Assembly: GCA_910579935.1 (NCBI GenBank)
Contig: CAJTVQ010000051.1
Location: 1 to 28,914, forward strand
Reading direction: 5' to 3'
Source of the DNA: an uncultured Lachnospiraceae bacterium
Lineage (GTDB): Bacteria; Bacillota; Clostridia; Lachnospirales; Lachnospiraceae
DNA length: 28,914 nt
Part shown: in pieces, positions 8,768 through 16,447 of the stretch
How positions within the stretch are numbered: position 1 is the stretch's first letter
How the letters are laid out: every line of letters starts with the position of its first letter
Program-made: the position numbers and the translations under genes
The notes under the pieces: generated by a model
Database searches by the model: none
Told to the model about the DNA's origin: nothing
What the model saw: the letters and a program-made list of their open reading frames with translations, nothing else

Positions 8768-9332
8768 ATGCTGGCAGTTTTACTGTCCCCATTTTATATA
8801 CTGATTCATATTTACATCGCCCGGTGGCTGATTCTCTGGCTGAAAGAATGCCGGTCTGTCTTTTTTCCAAGCAGGAACCGGAAGCATACATCTCCGCTTT
8901 GCAGGATATCCAAAGCCGGTACGGCGTATATGCCTGCTACGGAAAACACCGGAAGAAATTACCGCCGGCATGGACCTGTCAAAACCGGTTTTCGTCATCG
9001 ACCATCAGCCCGCCGAACTTCAGCAGCTGGCCGATGCCGGAGTCGATATGGACTTCTGCGGCCACACGCACGACGGACAGATGTTTCCCGGAAACCTGCT
9101 CATGTCTCTGCTGTGGGAAAACTCCTGCGGCTATCTGCAGAAAGATACCATGCACAACATCGTCACCTCCGGCGCAGGCGTGCTCGGCCCGAATATGCGG
9201 GTCGGTACCGCTTCCGAAATCTGCGTGGTCACAGTGACCTTCGAACCCGGTCAGGAACTGACGGGTATTCTATTATTTGGCCCCGGACAGGCTTTGCCTT
9301 GTGCAGCCCACCTGCTGCTTCCCCGTCCCTAA
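8768..9332 (+). pseudogene. Metallophosphoesterase (calcineurin-like, YkuE type), decayed
   Basis: Three fragments in three frames read like one metallophosphoesterase. The hydrophobic N-terminus (MLAVLLSPFYILIHIY) runs from ATG 8768 behind AGGAG. A middle piece (EAYISALQDIQSRYGVYACYGKH) lies in another frame at about 8860-8948. The C-terminal part (PVFVIDHQPAEL, then the metal-binding CGHTHDGQMFPG) lies in the third frame from about 8943. Intact relatives are roughly 370-400 residues; here about half is gone, including the first metal-binding motif, so internal deletions and frameshifts have removed function. The tail overlaps the convergent dipeptidase gene by 60 bases. Confidence 0.8.
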
Positions 9333-10343
9333 CACCTCTTCATACACCCGCAGTACATTCCGAAAGAAAATTTTCTCCACCTCATCCTCCGAAAACCCGC
9401 GCTGCCGCAGCGCCCCTGCAAGAAGAGGCATATAAGAACAATCCGGCAGCTGCGCATGTCCGTCCATGCCGTCAAAATCACTCCCCAAACCGAGACAGTC
9501 AATGCCACCGACACGTGTGATATGCCTGGCATGTTCAGTAATTGCCGCAATCGTCCCCGGATTCGCCTTCCCTTCCGGCACATCTGTCAGAAAATCCGGA
9601 TAAAAATTCAGCCCTATGACACCGCCTCGCTGCGCCAGCTTTCTTATCATATCGTCCGTCAGATTCCTTCTGCACGCGCAGACCGCCCTTGCATTGGAAT
9701 GACTTGCCACAAAAGGCTTCTTCGCCACCTCCAGCACATCATAAAAACCCGCATCCGACAGATGGGACACATCCACTATCATTCCGATGCGTTCCATCTC
9801 CTCCACGAATTCCTTCCCCCTGTCCGTCAGTCCGCTTCCCTCCTCCGTCACACAGCCCAAAGACCGTTCCCCGGCCTTCTCCCGGCCTGCAGCCGCACTC
9901 AAAGCCGGACACCCTATCTCATTCGGATAATTCCACGTCAGCGCCATCATCCGCACACCCAGCCGGTACAAGTCCCTCAGATAAGCCGGCTCCCCCTTAC
10001 ACACGCCGCCCTCTTCCACCGTCAGAAGCGCCGACATCCTCCCTGCCTTCCGGTTCTCCTCGATATCCGCAAAACAAAAAACGGGAGCGATCACATCCGC
10101 ATTTGCTTCCAGCTCCGTATAATAAAAATCCGCCATCCCCAAAACCTCTTCCAGCGGATCCTTCCCCTCCCCCATATTGACAAACAGCGCAAAATTCTGC
10201 AGCAAAGCCTCACCCTTCTCCATTCTCCGCAGATCCACATGCCCCCCATTCACCCGCAGCCCGTCCCCCATTCCCAGCTTCCCCTTCTTCCATTCCCCAT
10301 ACAACCTCGAAACCGTATCACAATGCAAATCCACATACCCCAT
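9273..10343 (-). CDS. M19-family membrane dipeptidase (renal dipeptidase-like)
   Basis: Zinc peptidase of family M19, which cleaves dipeptides. Metal-ligand motifs are present in order: VDLHCDT (His7, Asp9), the bridging Glu in LLTVEEGG (about 110), VDVSHLSD, VASHSNAR and the Asp motif GLGSDFDG. I chose ATG 10343 (356 residues) because AAGGAGC sits 8 bases upstream; the longer frame begins with TTG and would place that site inside the gene. No signal peptide is seen, so the bacterial enzyme is likely cytoplasmic. The last 60 bases overlap the phosphoesterase pseudogene. The PfkB-like gene upstream ends 42 bases before this start, so co-transcription is likely. Confidence 0.9.
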   Translation of the reverse strand: MGYVDLHCDTVSRLYGEWKKGKLGMGDGLRVNGGHVDLRRMEKGEALLQNFALFVNMGEGKDPLEEVLGMADFYYTELEANADVIAPVFCFADIEENRKAGRMSALLTVEEGGVCKGEPAYLRDLYRLGVRMMALTWNYPNEIGCPALSAAAGREKAGERSLGCVTEEGSGLTDRGKEFVEEMERIGMIVDVSHLSDAGFYDVLEVAKKPFVASHSNARAVCACRRNLTDDMIRKLAQRGGVIGLNFYPDFLTDVPEGKANPGTIAAITEHARHITRVGGIDCLGLGSDFDGMDGHAQLPDCSYMPLLAGALRQRGFSEDEVEKIFFRNVLRVYEEVLGTGKQQVGCTRQSLSGAK

Positions 10344-10385
10344 CACACCCGCTCCTTCCAATCCCCCTGTCTCTATTCCAATTCC

Positions 10386-11303
10386 CTACCTCCCATCCCT
10401 CCAAATCAAATTCCTCCACTGCCCAATCTGCCCTTCCGTCATAAACCCATTCGAAGTCCCCATAAACCCAATCTTATAAGAAGCAAACAAAAGCGCATTC
10501 TTCACCGCATACACCGAATCATGCGTCTTATTATAAAAATGCAGGAAACAGGAAAACAACGCATTACCTGCCCCCACCGTATTTACGATCTCATTGGTCT
10601 TAACCGTATCGTAATGGGCTATAATATTCTTCTCCTTATCATACAGAATCAGCCCCGCCGCACCCTGGCCAAGCAGAACAATCTTCGGACGGTACCGAAC
10701 CGCCAGAGATTTCACAAATTCATACGGCTCACCCACCAGATGGTCATCGCTCACATAAAGGATATCTGCCGCCTTCAGAAAATCCTCGTTATAAACCACC
10801 TTATCCTTCCGGTACTCCCGGATATTGACTGCGATCGGTTTACGCAGCTCCTTTCCGATCTGTATCAGCGGACGGCAGAAATTCGCATTAGACACCACCA
10901 GCATTTCCGCCCGTCCGGCGCGTTCCCGGAATAGGTCCTCATCATAAGCCACATCCCTGATTTCCTTTGCATCTTCAAATATCTGCTGCTTTCTGGTCTT
11001 ATCATAAAACACTACGGCCGTAGGCGTATCACGCAGCCTCGGAAGCACATAATCCGTCACCAGCGTCACCTCGCTGTCCTTCGGATTGATCAGTTCCAGA
11101 CTGTCCTCCTTCCCTATCATCGACATGAAATCAACGGAATTTCCCAGCCATTTCAATGCAACTGATTCATTATATGCATCTCCGCCCGTACTTATGAAAA
11201 TCGTATTGGGTTTTACCGCTACACCGGTATATTCTATGGGAATTTTATCCACCTGCACAATAGTCTCCCTCTGTACGATTCCGGCCACTAAAAATTTCCC
11301 CAT
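10386..11303 (-). CDS. PfkB-like carbohydrate kinase family protein with altered catalytic motif
   Basis: 305-residue ribokinase-fold protein. The N-terminal block MGKFLVAGIVQRETIVQV and the STGGDAYNESVALKWLG segment fit the PfkB substrate side; C-terminal NTVGAGNALFSCF matches PfkB signature 2. Canonical enzymes have DTxGAGD with the last Asp as catalytic base. Here the positions are Asn241 and Asn247, so classical sugar-kinase activity is doubtful. I chose ATG 11303 (GAAAGGGA upstream) over a TTG at 11336. Flanked by the dipeptidase and the hybrid kinase, all minus strand, possibly one transcript. Ligand unknown. Confidence 0.82.
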   Translation of the reverse strand: MGKFLVAGIVQRETIVQVDKIPIEYTGVAVKPNTIFISTGGDAYNESVALKWLGNSVDFMSMIGKEDSLELINPKDSEVTLVTDYVLPRLRDTPTAVVFYDKTRKQQIFEDAKEIRDVAYDEDLFRERAGRAEMLVVSNANFCRPLIQIGKELRKPIAVNIREYRKDKVVYNEDFLKAADILYVSDDHLVGEPYEFVKSLAVRYRPKIVLLGQGAAGLILYDKEKNIIAHYDTVKTNEIVNTVGAGNALFSCFLHFYNKTHDSVYAVKNALLFASYKIGFMGTSNGFMTEGQIGQWRNLIWRDGR

Positions 11304-11386
11304 ATGTATCCCGTCCCTTTCTTCCGCCGTCGTCAAAAAACGTTCCGACGGATTTACGTCAGCTCTCCATGCAGTCTTATGCGCGC

Positions 11387-13957
11387 TCAGTCATCCTTCC
11401 TGATATTTCTTTTGATCAGGGACAGCACTTCATCCAGATTGATCGGTTTCGCGGTATGCGCATTCATTCCGCAGTCAAGGCAATTCTTAATATCTTCGGA
11501 AAAGGCGTCTGCCGTCATGGCGATGATCGGAATCGTCTGAGCATCCGGACGGCTCAGCGCACGGATCGCACGGGTTGCTTCATAGCCGTTCATGACCGGC
11601 ATACGGACATCCATAAGGATCACATCATAATATCCCTGTTCGGATGCCTGGAATTTCTCCAGACAAAGCTGTCCGTTCTCTGCCCATTCCAGTTCCATGC
11701 CGATATCGGATAACAACTCATTTAAGATTTCCCAATTCATCTCATTATCCTCAGCCGCCAGCACATGGCATCCTGCCAGGTCCATGTCGGCCACCGTCTC
11801 TTCCCCGGTCTCATCCACATCCATATATTTCTTCAGTCCATGGAATAACGTGGATTTAAACAGAGGCTTGGAAATAAAACCATCAATACCTGCCTCTTTC
11901 GCCTCTGCTTCAAACTCACTCCAGTCATATGCCGAGATCAGAATGATCGGCACATCCTCTTTCACTATCTGCCGGATCCGCTTTGCCACCAAAAGCCCGT
12001 CCATTCCCGGAAGCTTCCAGTCCAGCAGGACAATCTGATAATCATCCCATGACTGATGACGGCTTTTCACCATCTCGATCGCCGCCTCGCCGCTCAGTGT
12101 CCAATCCGCCTGTATGCCGATGGATTCCAGCGCATCCACTGTCGTACGGCACAATATTTCGTCATCATCCACCACCAGCATTTTCCATGCAGGCAGGATC
12201 ATATCCACTTCCTGCTCCTCTGCTTTTTCGAAATCCAGAATCACACGGAACTCCGTTCCCTGATCCGGCTCGCTCTCCACCTCAATGGTACCTTCCATTG
12301 CATCCACTATATATTTCGTGATTGCCATTCCAAGTCCTGCACCCTCTGTCTTGCGTACACGCTTGCTGTCCGCCCGCGAATAAGCGTCAAAGATCTGTGC
12401 CAAAAACTCCTGGGTCATACCGATTCCGTCATCTTTCACCACAACATGCGTCCGGACATATGTATCCCCCTTCTGGGACGGGGCATCTTCCTGAAACAGG
12501 GACAGTTCTATCGTACCGCCCTCCGGTGTATATTTAACCGCATTGGACAACAGATTCAATAATACCTGATTCAGCCTTACACTGTCGCAATACACATTCT
12601 CCACTATGATATGATCGATATGGACATTAAAATTCTGCCCTTTCCCCTTCACCTGCGTCTGTACGATACTGACGATCCCTTCTATCATTTCCCGCAGGGA
12701 AATCCTGTCCGGTGTCAGCGTCATCTTACCGCTTTCGATCTTGGACATATCCAGCACGTCATTAATGAGCCCCAGCAGATGCTTGCCGGACAGCGTGATC
12801 TTCCTCAGACAGTTCCGCACCTGCTCCTTATCATCAATATGTGCCGTCGCGATCGCTGTCATACCGACAATCGCATTCATCGGTGTACGGATATCATGGC
12901 TCATGTTTGAGAGAAAAACGCTTTTTGCCTTCGTCGCCGCCAAAGCGTCCTGGCGCGCCGCCTCCAGATCCTTAAGCTGCTGACAGGTCATTTTGAAATA
13001 GACATAGAAAATGATCAGAAGTATGGCAAAAATAACCGCACTGACACACAACGTAGCCACCGTCTGCTTTCTGTTCAGGTCTTCTACCGTCTGATTCAGG
13101 ACGCCAAAAGGCAGTATTGTTACCAAATGCCATTCCGAGCAAGGCAGCAGCGTACAGTAGATCTTCTGGCTGCTTCCGCCGAAATTCATGATTCCCGAAT
13201 AATTTTCCTTCTTATTCATAGCCTCGGAAAATTCCTGAATATATGCTGCTATCTTCTCTGGGTCATCTTCTTTGTACCGTTTATACAGACTGTCGAAATA
13301 ATCCTTATATTCCTTACTCATTTCACTTACGATAAAACTGCCGTCCCGCCGGATAATATGGGAAAAGATCAGGTCATCCTCTTCGTCCGTACCCAGCATG
13401 GCGCTGATATATTCTATGGGAACGGCCGCAATTAAAGCCAGGCACTTTTTGCCGCTTTTCATTGGATAATCCGCACCGATACCGAACATGACCACTTCAT
13501 TTCCTGACGCGTCGCTGCCTACCGCAACCTTCTTTTCACCATTCTTCAACGATTCCAAAAAAGGCTCCGGATCCGCAAGTTCAATCTGCTCTCCGTCCAG
13601 CATTTCCATGTATCCGTCCTCGGAGCACAATGCCAGATAATTAAAATTCCTGACACTGACTCTGTAGATCAATTCCTCATACAATTCATCTATGTTATCC
13701 ATATCAGCAGGAACCACAGCCACTGCGGCTTCCGCCTGTTCCAGCTTCAGATCGATCAGCGTCCTGAAATGAGCGGTAATATGATCGTTTATACCCGCCA
13801 TATATAGATCTCCCACTTTATCGATGGATTCCCCGCTTATCCTTCCCATGTACCGTCCCATACACATAAATGCCCCTATGCTGACGAATAAAAGCAGGGT
13901 AAAACTCCCGATCAGAAAACGCGTTGTGCTGCCCTTTGTCCCATTTTGACTATCCAT
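11387..13957 (-). CDS. Hybrid sensor histidine kinase with two receiver domains
   Basis: 856-residue inner-membrane hybrid kinase. One membrane helix lies at about residues 13-34, an extracellular sensor of about 260 residues (probably Cache-like) follows, and a second helix is at about 300-322. HisKA is next with His354 (NMSHDIRTPMN), then HATPase with Asn472 (LLSNAVKYTPEG), DDGIGM near 510 and GAGLGMA near 540. Receiver 1 has the VVDDDE pocket and Asp646 (LLDWKLPGMDG); receiver 2 has AAEDNE and Asp783 (LMDVRMPVMNG). All key residues are present. No HPt domain is seen, so phosphate would pass to a partner elsewhere. AGGAAGGA precedes the ATG and a strong promoter lies 60-90 bases upstream. 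Confidence 0.92.
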   Translation of the reverse strand: MDSQNGTKGSTTRFLIGSFTLLLFVSIGAFMCMGRYMGRISGESIDKVGDLYMAGINDHITAHFRTLIDLKLEQAEAAVAVVPADMDNIDELYEELIYRVSVRNFNYLALCSEDGYMEMLDGEQIELADPEPFLESLKNGEKKVAVGSDASGNEVVMFGIGADYPMKSGKKCLALIAAVPIEYISAMLGTDEEDDLIFSHIIRRDGSFIVSEMSKEYKDYFDSLYKRYKEDDPEKIAAYIQEFSEAMNKKENYSGIMNFGGSSQKIYCTLLPCSEWHLVTILPFGVLNQTVEDLNRKQTVATLCVSAVIFAILLIIFYVYFKMTCQQLKDLEAARQDALAATKAKSVFLSNMSHDIRTPMNAIVGMTAIATAHIDDKEQVRNCLRKITLSGKHLLGLINDVLDMSKIESGKMTLTPDRISLREMIEGIVSIVQTQVKGKGQNFNVHIDHIIVENVYCDSVRLNQVLLNLLSNAVKYTPEGGTIELSLFQEDAPSQKGDTYVRTHVVVKDDGIGMTQEFLAQIFDAYSRADSKRVRKTEGAGLGMAITKYIVDAMEGTIEVESEPDQGTEFRVILDFEKAEEQEVDMILPAWKMLVVDDDEILCRTTVDALESIGIQADWTLSGEAAIEMVKSRHQSWDDYQIVLLDWKLPGMDGLLVAKRIRQIVKEDVPIILISAYDWSEFEAEAKEAGIDGFISKPLFKSTLFHGLKKYMDVDETGEETVADMDLAGCHVLAAEDNEMNWEILNELLSDIGMELEWAENGQLCLEKFQASEQGYYDVILMDVRMPVMNGYEATRAIRALSRPDAQTIPIIAMTADAFSEDIKNCLDCGMNAHTAKPINLDEVLSLIKRNIRKDD

Positions 13958-14018
13958 ATATATCTTTCCTTCCTAACTTCTTCTTCAAACAAAATATGCG
14001 CCGTATCCATACACCGAG

Positions 14019-14047
14019 ATTATAACAGATTTCAATGTAAAAGACAA
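14019..14047 (-). promoter_or_regulatory. Promoter of the hybrid kinase gene
   Basis: Minus-strand TTGTCT (14042-14047), 17-base spacer, TATAAT (14019-14024) with an extended -10 TG, about 60 bases before ATG 13957. Confidence 0.75.
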
Positions 14048-14088
14048 TTTCTTTTGAGCGGATACTTTCTATGAATCCTCTTTTCGTG

Positions 14089-14094
14089 TATAAT
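14089..14094 (+). promoter_or_regulatory. -10 box for the DUF6062 gene
   Basis: Consensus TATAAT about 45 bases before the start at 14140. The -35 is weak (TTTCTA at 14066-14071). It diverges from the hybrid kinase promoter. Confidence 0.55.
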
Positions 14095-14139
14095 AAAAAC
14101 AGCTTTGTAAAAATACAGGATAAGGAGCCATGACACATT

Positions 14140-14901
14140 ATGAAAGAACAATTATATACCATTCCCCTAAACGATGCCATAAACGCCGGCGACGAATGCC
14201 CTTTCTGCTTCGTGGAGCGCAATGTGGAGCAGGATCTTCTGGATTTTACCCTGGGCTCCGGTTCCTCTTACATGGAAAGTGATATCCGGGAAGCTACCGA
14301 CAAAGCCGGTTTCTGCCGCTATCATTTCAAGAAAATGTTTGATTACGGCAATACACTCGGCAATGCATGGATTTTAAAAACCCATTACATCCGCATGAAT
14401 CAGGAAATGAAGGAACAGTTCAAAGCCTTCACGCCGGGCAAAACCTCCCTTATGAATAAATTCATGAAAAATGCGCAGAGCGCCAATCCCATCGGCATGT
14501 GGGTGGAAGAAAAAGAGAAATCCTGCTATATCTGCAAACGTTATGAAGACACCTATGCCCGCTACCTGGATACTTTCTTTGTTATGTACAAAAGAGACGA
14601 GGCCTTCCGGGAAAAAGTGAAAAACAGCAAAGGCTTCTGCCTCCACCATTTCGGAGATTTATGCGAAGCCGCGGATACCAGGCTAAACGACAGGGAAAAA
14701 GCCGATTTCTATCCCATGGTCTTTACCCTTATGGAAGAAAACATGCAGCGCATGGCGGAGGACGTAGCCTGGCTGGTGGAAAAATTTGACTACCGCAATA
14801 AAGACGCGGACTGGAAAAACTCCAAAGACGCCATTCAGCGGGGAATGCAGAAACTAAAAGGCGGCTATCCTGCAGACGGACCGTACCAAATGAGTAAATA
14901 G
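14140..14901 (+). CDS. DUF6062 family protein
   Basis: 253-residue soluble protein of unknown function that I recognise as the DUF6062 family of clostridia. It has two repeated Cys/His patches: CPFCFVE (residues 21-27) with GFCRYHFKKM, and CYICKRYED (about 129-137) with GFCLHHFGDL. This suggests an internal duplication and two metal-binding sites built from a CxxC plus a CxxH-type motif. There is no signal peptide or membrane helix. AAGGAG lies 12 bases before the ATG, a long spacing; an ATG at 14131 is out of frame and gives an unrelated product. Followed by a strong terminator, so probably monocistronic. Confidence 0.8.
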   Translation: MKEQLYTIPLNDAINAGDECPFCFVERNVEQDLLDFTLGSGSSYMESDIREATDKAGFCRYHFKKMFDYGNTLGNAWILKTHYIRMNQEMKEQFKAFTPGKTSLMNKFMKNAQSANPIGMWVEEKEKSCYICKRYEDTYARYLDTFFVMYKRDEAFREKVKNSKGFCLHHFGDLCEAADTRLNDREKADFYPMVFTLMEENMQRMAEDVAWLVEKFDYRNKDADWKNSKDAIQRGMQKLKGGYPADGPYQMSK

Positions 14902-14918
14902 GGAACAGGCGGAAGGAC

Positions 14919-14975
14919 AAAGGCGGTTTCATCTCCGGCCCGCGGAATACCCGGGCCGGAGACGAAACCGCCTTT
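14919..14975. terminator. Bidirectional terminator, DUF6062 / TetR
   Basis: A long near-perfect hairpin (AAAGGCGGTTTC...GAAACCGCCTTT with an inner CTCCGGCCCG/CGGGCCGGAG stem) lies between convergent genes. A-rich and T-rich edges suit both directions. Confidence 0.85.
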
Positions 14976-15012
14976 AATACTGTGCCTTTTCACATTATAA
15001 CAGTCATAGGAG

Positions 15013-15618
15013 TTATGAAAGATAAGTAATTTTCTTTAACATCTGCAGGTAGGAATTAATTTCCGCCTGCATCATATTGGGATGAAAGGTGCCCTCGCGA
15101 AAGCTTTTGTTCAGGATTCCCCTGACCGTATGATCCAGCATGATCTTTATGAGTTCCACATCCACCTCCGGACGGAAACGGGACAGATCCGCATGACTTA
15201 AGATTTCCTCACGCAAATCCTCCAACGCCCCTTTTTTGGTTTCCGTCGCATACAGCGCCTCTTTCACGTCTTCGTACCTGGTACTGTCGATAAATTCCTG
15301 CATATACGGATAATTTTTCAGCACAAGAAACTTTGCCCCCTCCATCCGTCTCCACAGTTCAAAAAAGTCGTCCCCGTCTTTTCCGCCGCAGGCTGACAAT
15401 TCCAAAAGCATAAAACGCACACTGTAATCAAAGAGAAAAGAATACAGCCCCAGCTTATTTTGAAAGTAATGAAACAAAAGCCCTTTACTGATACCCGCTT
15501 CCGCCACGATATCATCCGTACTGGCATGGCGGTAACCGTTCATTGCAAACACTTTCAACGCCGCATTTATCATCCTGTCCTGTTTTTCTTTCTTCAGATC
15601 AAAAAATTTCTCATTCAT
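15013..15618 (-). CDS. TetR/AcrR family transcriptional regulator
   Basis: 201 residues. The N-terminal TetR helix-turn-helix (about residues 12-58) is clear: RMINAALKVFAMNGY, then TDDIVAEAGISKGLLFHYF. The remaining helical part, with no recognisable specificity, would bind the effector. The ATG at 15618 begins the standard domain. A dyad TGACT-N5-AGTCA lies 37 bases upstream and is the likely operator, suggesting autoregulation. No efflux pump or enzyme gene adjoins it, so its target may be distant or be the acidic protein at 15848. Confidence 0.88.
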   Translation of the reverse strand: MNEKFFDLKKEKQDRMINAALKVFAMNGYRHASTDDIVAEAGISKGLLFHYFQNKLGLYSFLFDYSVRFMLLELSACGGKDGDDFFELWRRMEGAKFLVLKNYPYMQEFIDSTRYEDVKEALYATETKKGALEDLREEILSHADLSRFRPEVDVELIKIMLDHTVRGILNKSFREGTFHPNMMQAEINSYLQMLKKITYLS

Positions 15619-15654
15619 GGTATCTCAATTCCTTTATCCGGCACGTACTTGTAT

Positions 15655-15669
15655 TGACTTTATTAGTCA
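15655..15669. promoter_or_regulatory. Probable TetR operator dyad
   Basis: A perfect inverted repeat TGACT-TTATT-AGTCA lies between the tetR-type gene and the divergent gene at 15848. On the plus strand it overlaps a TTGACT that could serve as a -35. Confidence 0.55.
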
Positions 15670-15847
15670 TTTATTAATATATCATATTTAGAACATTTGT
15701 ACAACCTCTATGTTTTTTCGGACACAGGAATCCTGAAAAAAACCTGTTTTTAGACTAATTCATAAAAAATTTACACATATTCTCTTTCCTTTTTGGGAAA
15801 ATAGTATTAATATATTCCTATAACACCGAATTGAAAGGAGTATTTCT

Positions 15848-16255
15848 ATGGCTAAGAAATTCAGTAAATTCTTAATGTTTACTGCCCTTGCAGGCGCGGC
15901 AGCGGCAGGCGCCTACTATTATTTACAGAATAAGAACTCTTCCTACTCTGATGATATGGATGACGATGATGATTATGACGACTTCAGCGATGATCTCGAT
16001 GACGATACGGAAGGCAAAGATTCTACGCGCAATTACGTTGCATTAAATCTCGAAAAAGCGGAGGAAGCTGCCGGCGAGGCTGCCCAAACAGTAGGCGATG
16101 CCGCAAAGGAAGCGGTTGAAGCAGCCAAAGAAGCGGCTGCGGACGCTGCCGAGACCGCAAAAGAAGCGGCAAAAGAAATTGCCGAAACTACGGAATCCAA
16201 AATCGAAGAATTTTTTGACGATGACGAATCCGATGAAGATTCGAATTCCATTTAA
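15848..16255 (+). CDS. Acidic, alanine-rich membrane-anchored protein (YtxH/LEA-like)
   Basis: 135 residues, not recognised as a named protein. A lysine-containing start and one hydrophobic helix (about residues 9-26, FLMFTALAGAAAAGAYYYL) are followed by a run of Asp and Ser (33-55). A long alanine/glutamate/lysine amphipathic stretch (about 72-118) with AAKEA-type repeats of about 11 residues follows, then an acidic tail. The arrangement resembles YtxH-like and late-embryogenesis-abundant-like proteins: an anchor plus a helical, possibly disordered, envelope-stress segment. AAAGGAG precedes the ATG. Followed by a strong terminator, so monocistronic. Function is inferred only from composition. 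Confidence 0.75.
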   Translation: MAKKFSKFLMFTALAGAAAAGAYYYLQNKNSSYSDDMDDDDDYDDFSDDLDDDTEGKDSTRNYVALNLEKAEEAAGEAAQTVGDAAKEAVEAAKEAAADAAETAKEAAKEIAETTESKIEEFFDDDESDEDSNSI

Positions 16256-16328
16256 ACTTCATGGAACCTTCATTCGTTTGTCATTATTTCATCATAATAT
16301 AATTGCATAATTGGATGCCGAACAAAAG

Positions 16329-16384
16329 AACGCTCCCTGACATTCTCCCGGCCTGACCGGATTCTCTGTCATGGAGCGTTTTTT
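16329..16384. terminator. Bidirectional terminator
   Basis: Stem AACGCTCC...GGAGCGTT, extended inward by TGACA/TGTCA, then TTTTTTAT on the plus strand and CTTTTGTT on the minus strand. It separates the acidic protein gene from the convergent chemoreceptor gene. Confidence 0.85.
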
Positions 16385-16447
16385 ATACTCTTTTATGTTC
16401 CTGCACCGTTCCTAACTGTGGCGCAGCCCTGCGCCCCGCTGTGGAAC

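Noticed and set aside
9456..10934. Long plus-strand frame (492 codons) opposite the dipeptidase and PfkB genes
   Set aside because: It is rich in Pro, His and Arg with no domain, as expected for an antisense shadow of two well-supported minus-strand genes.
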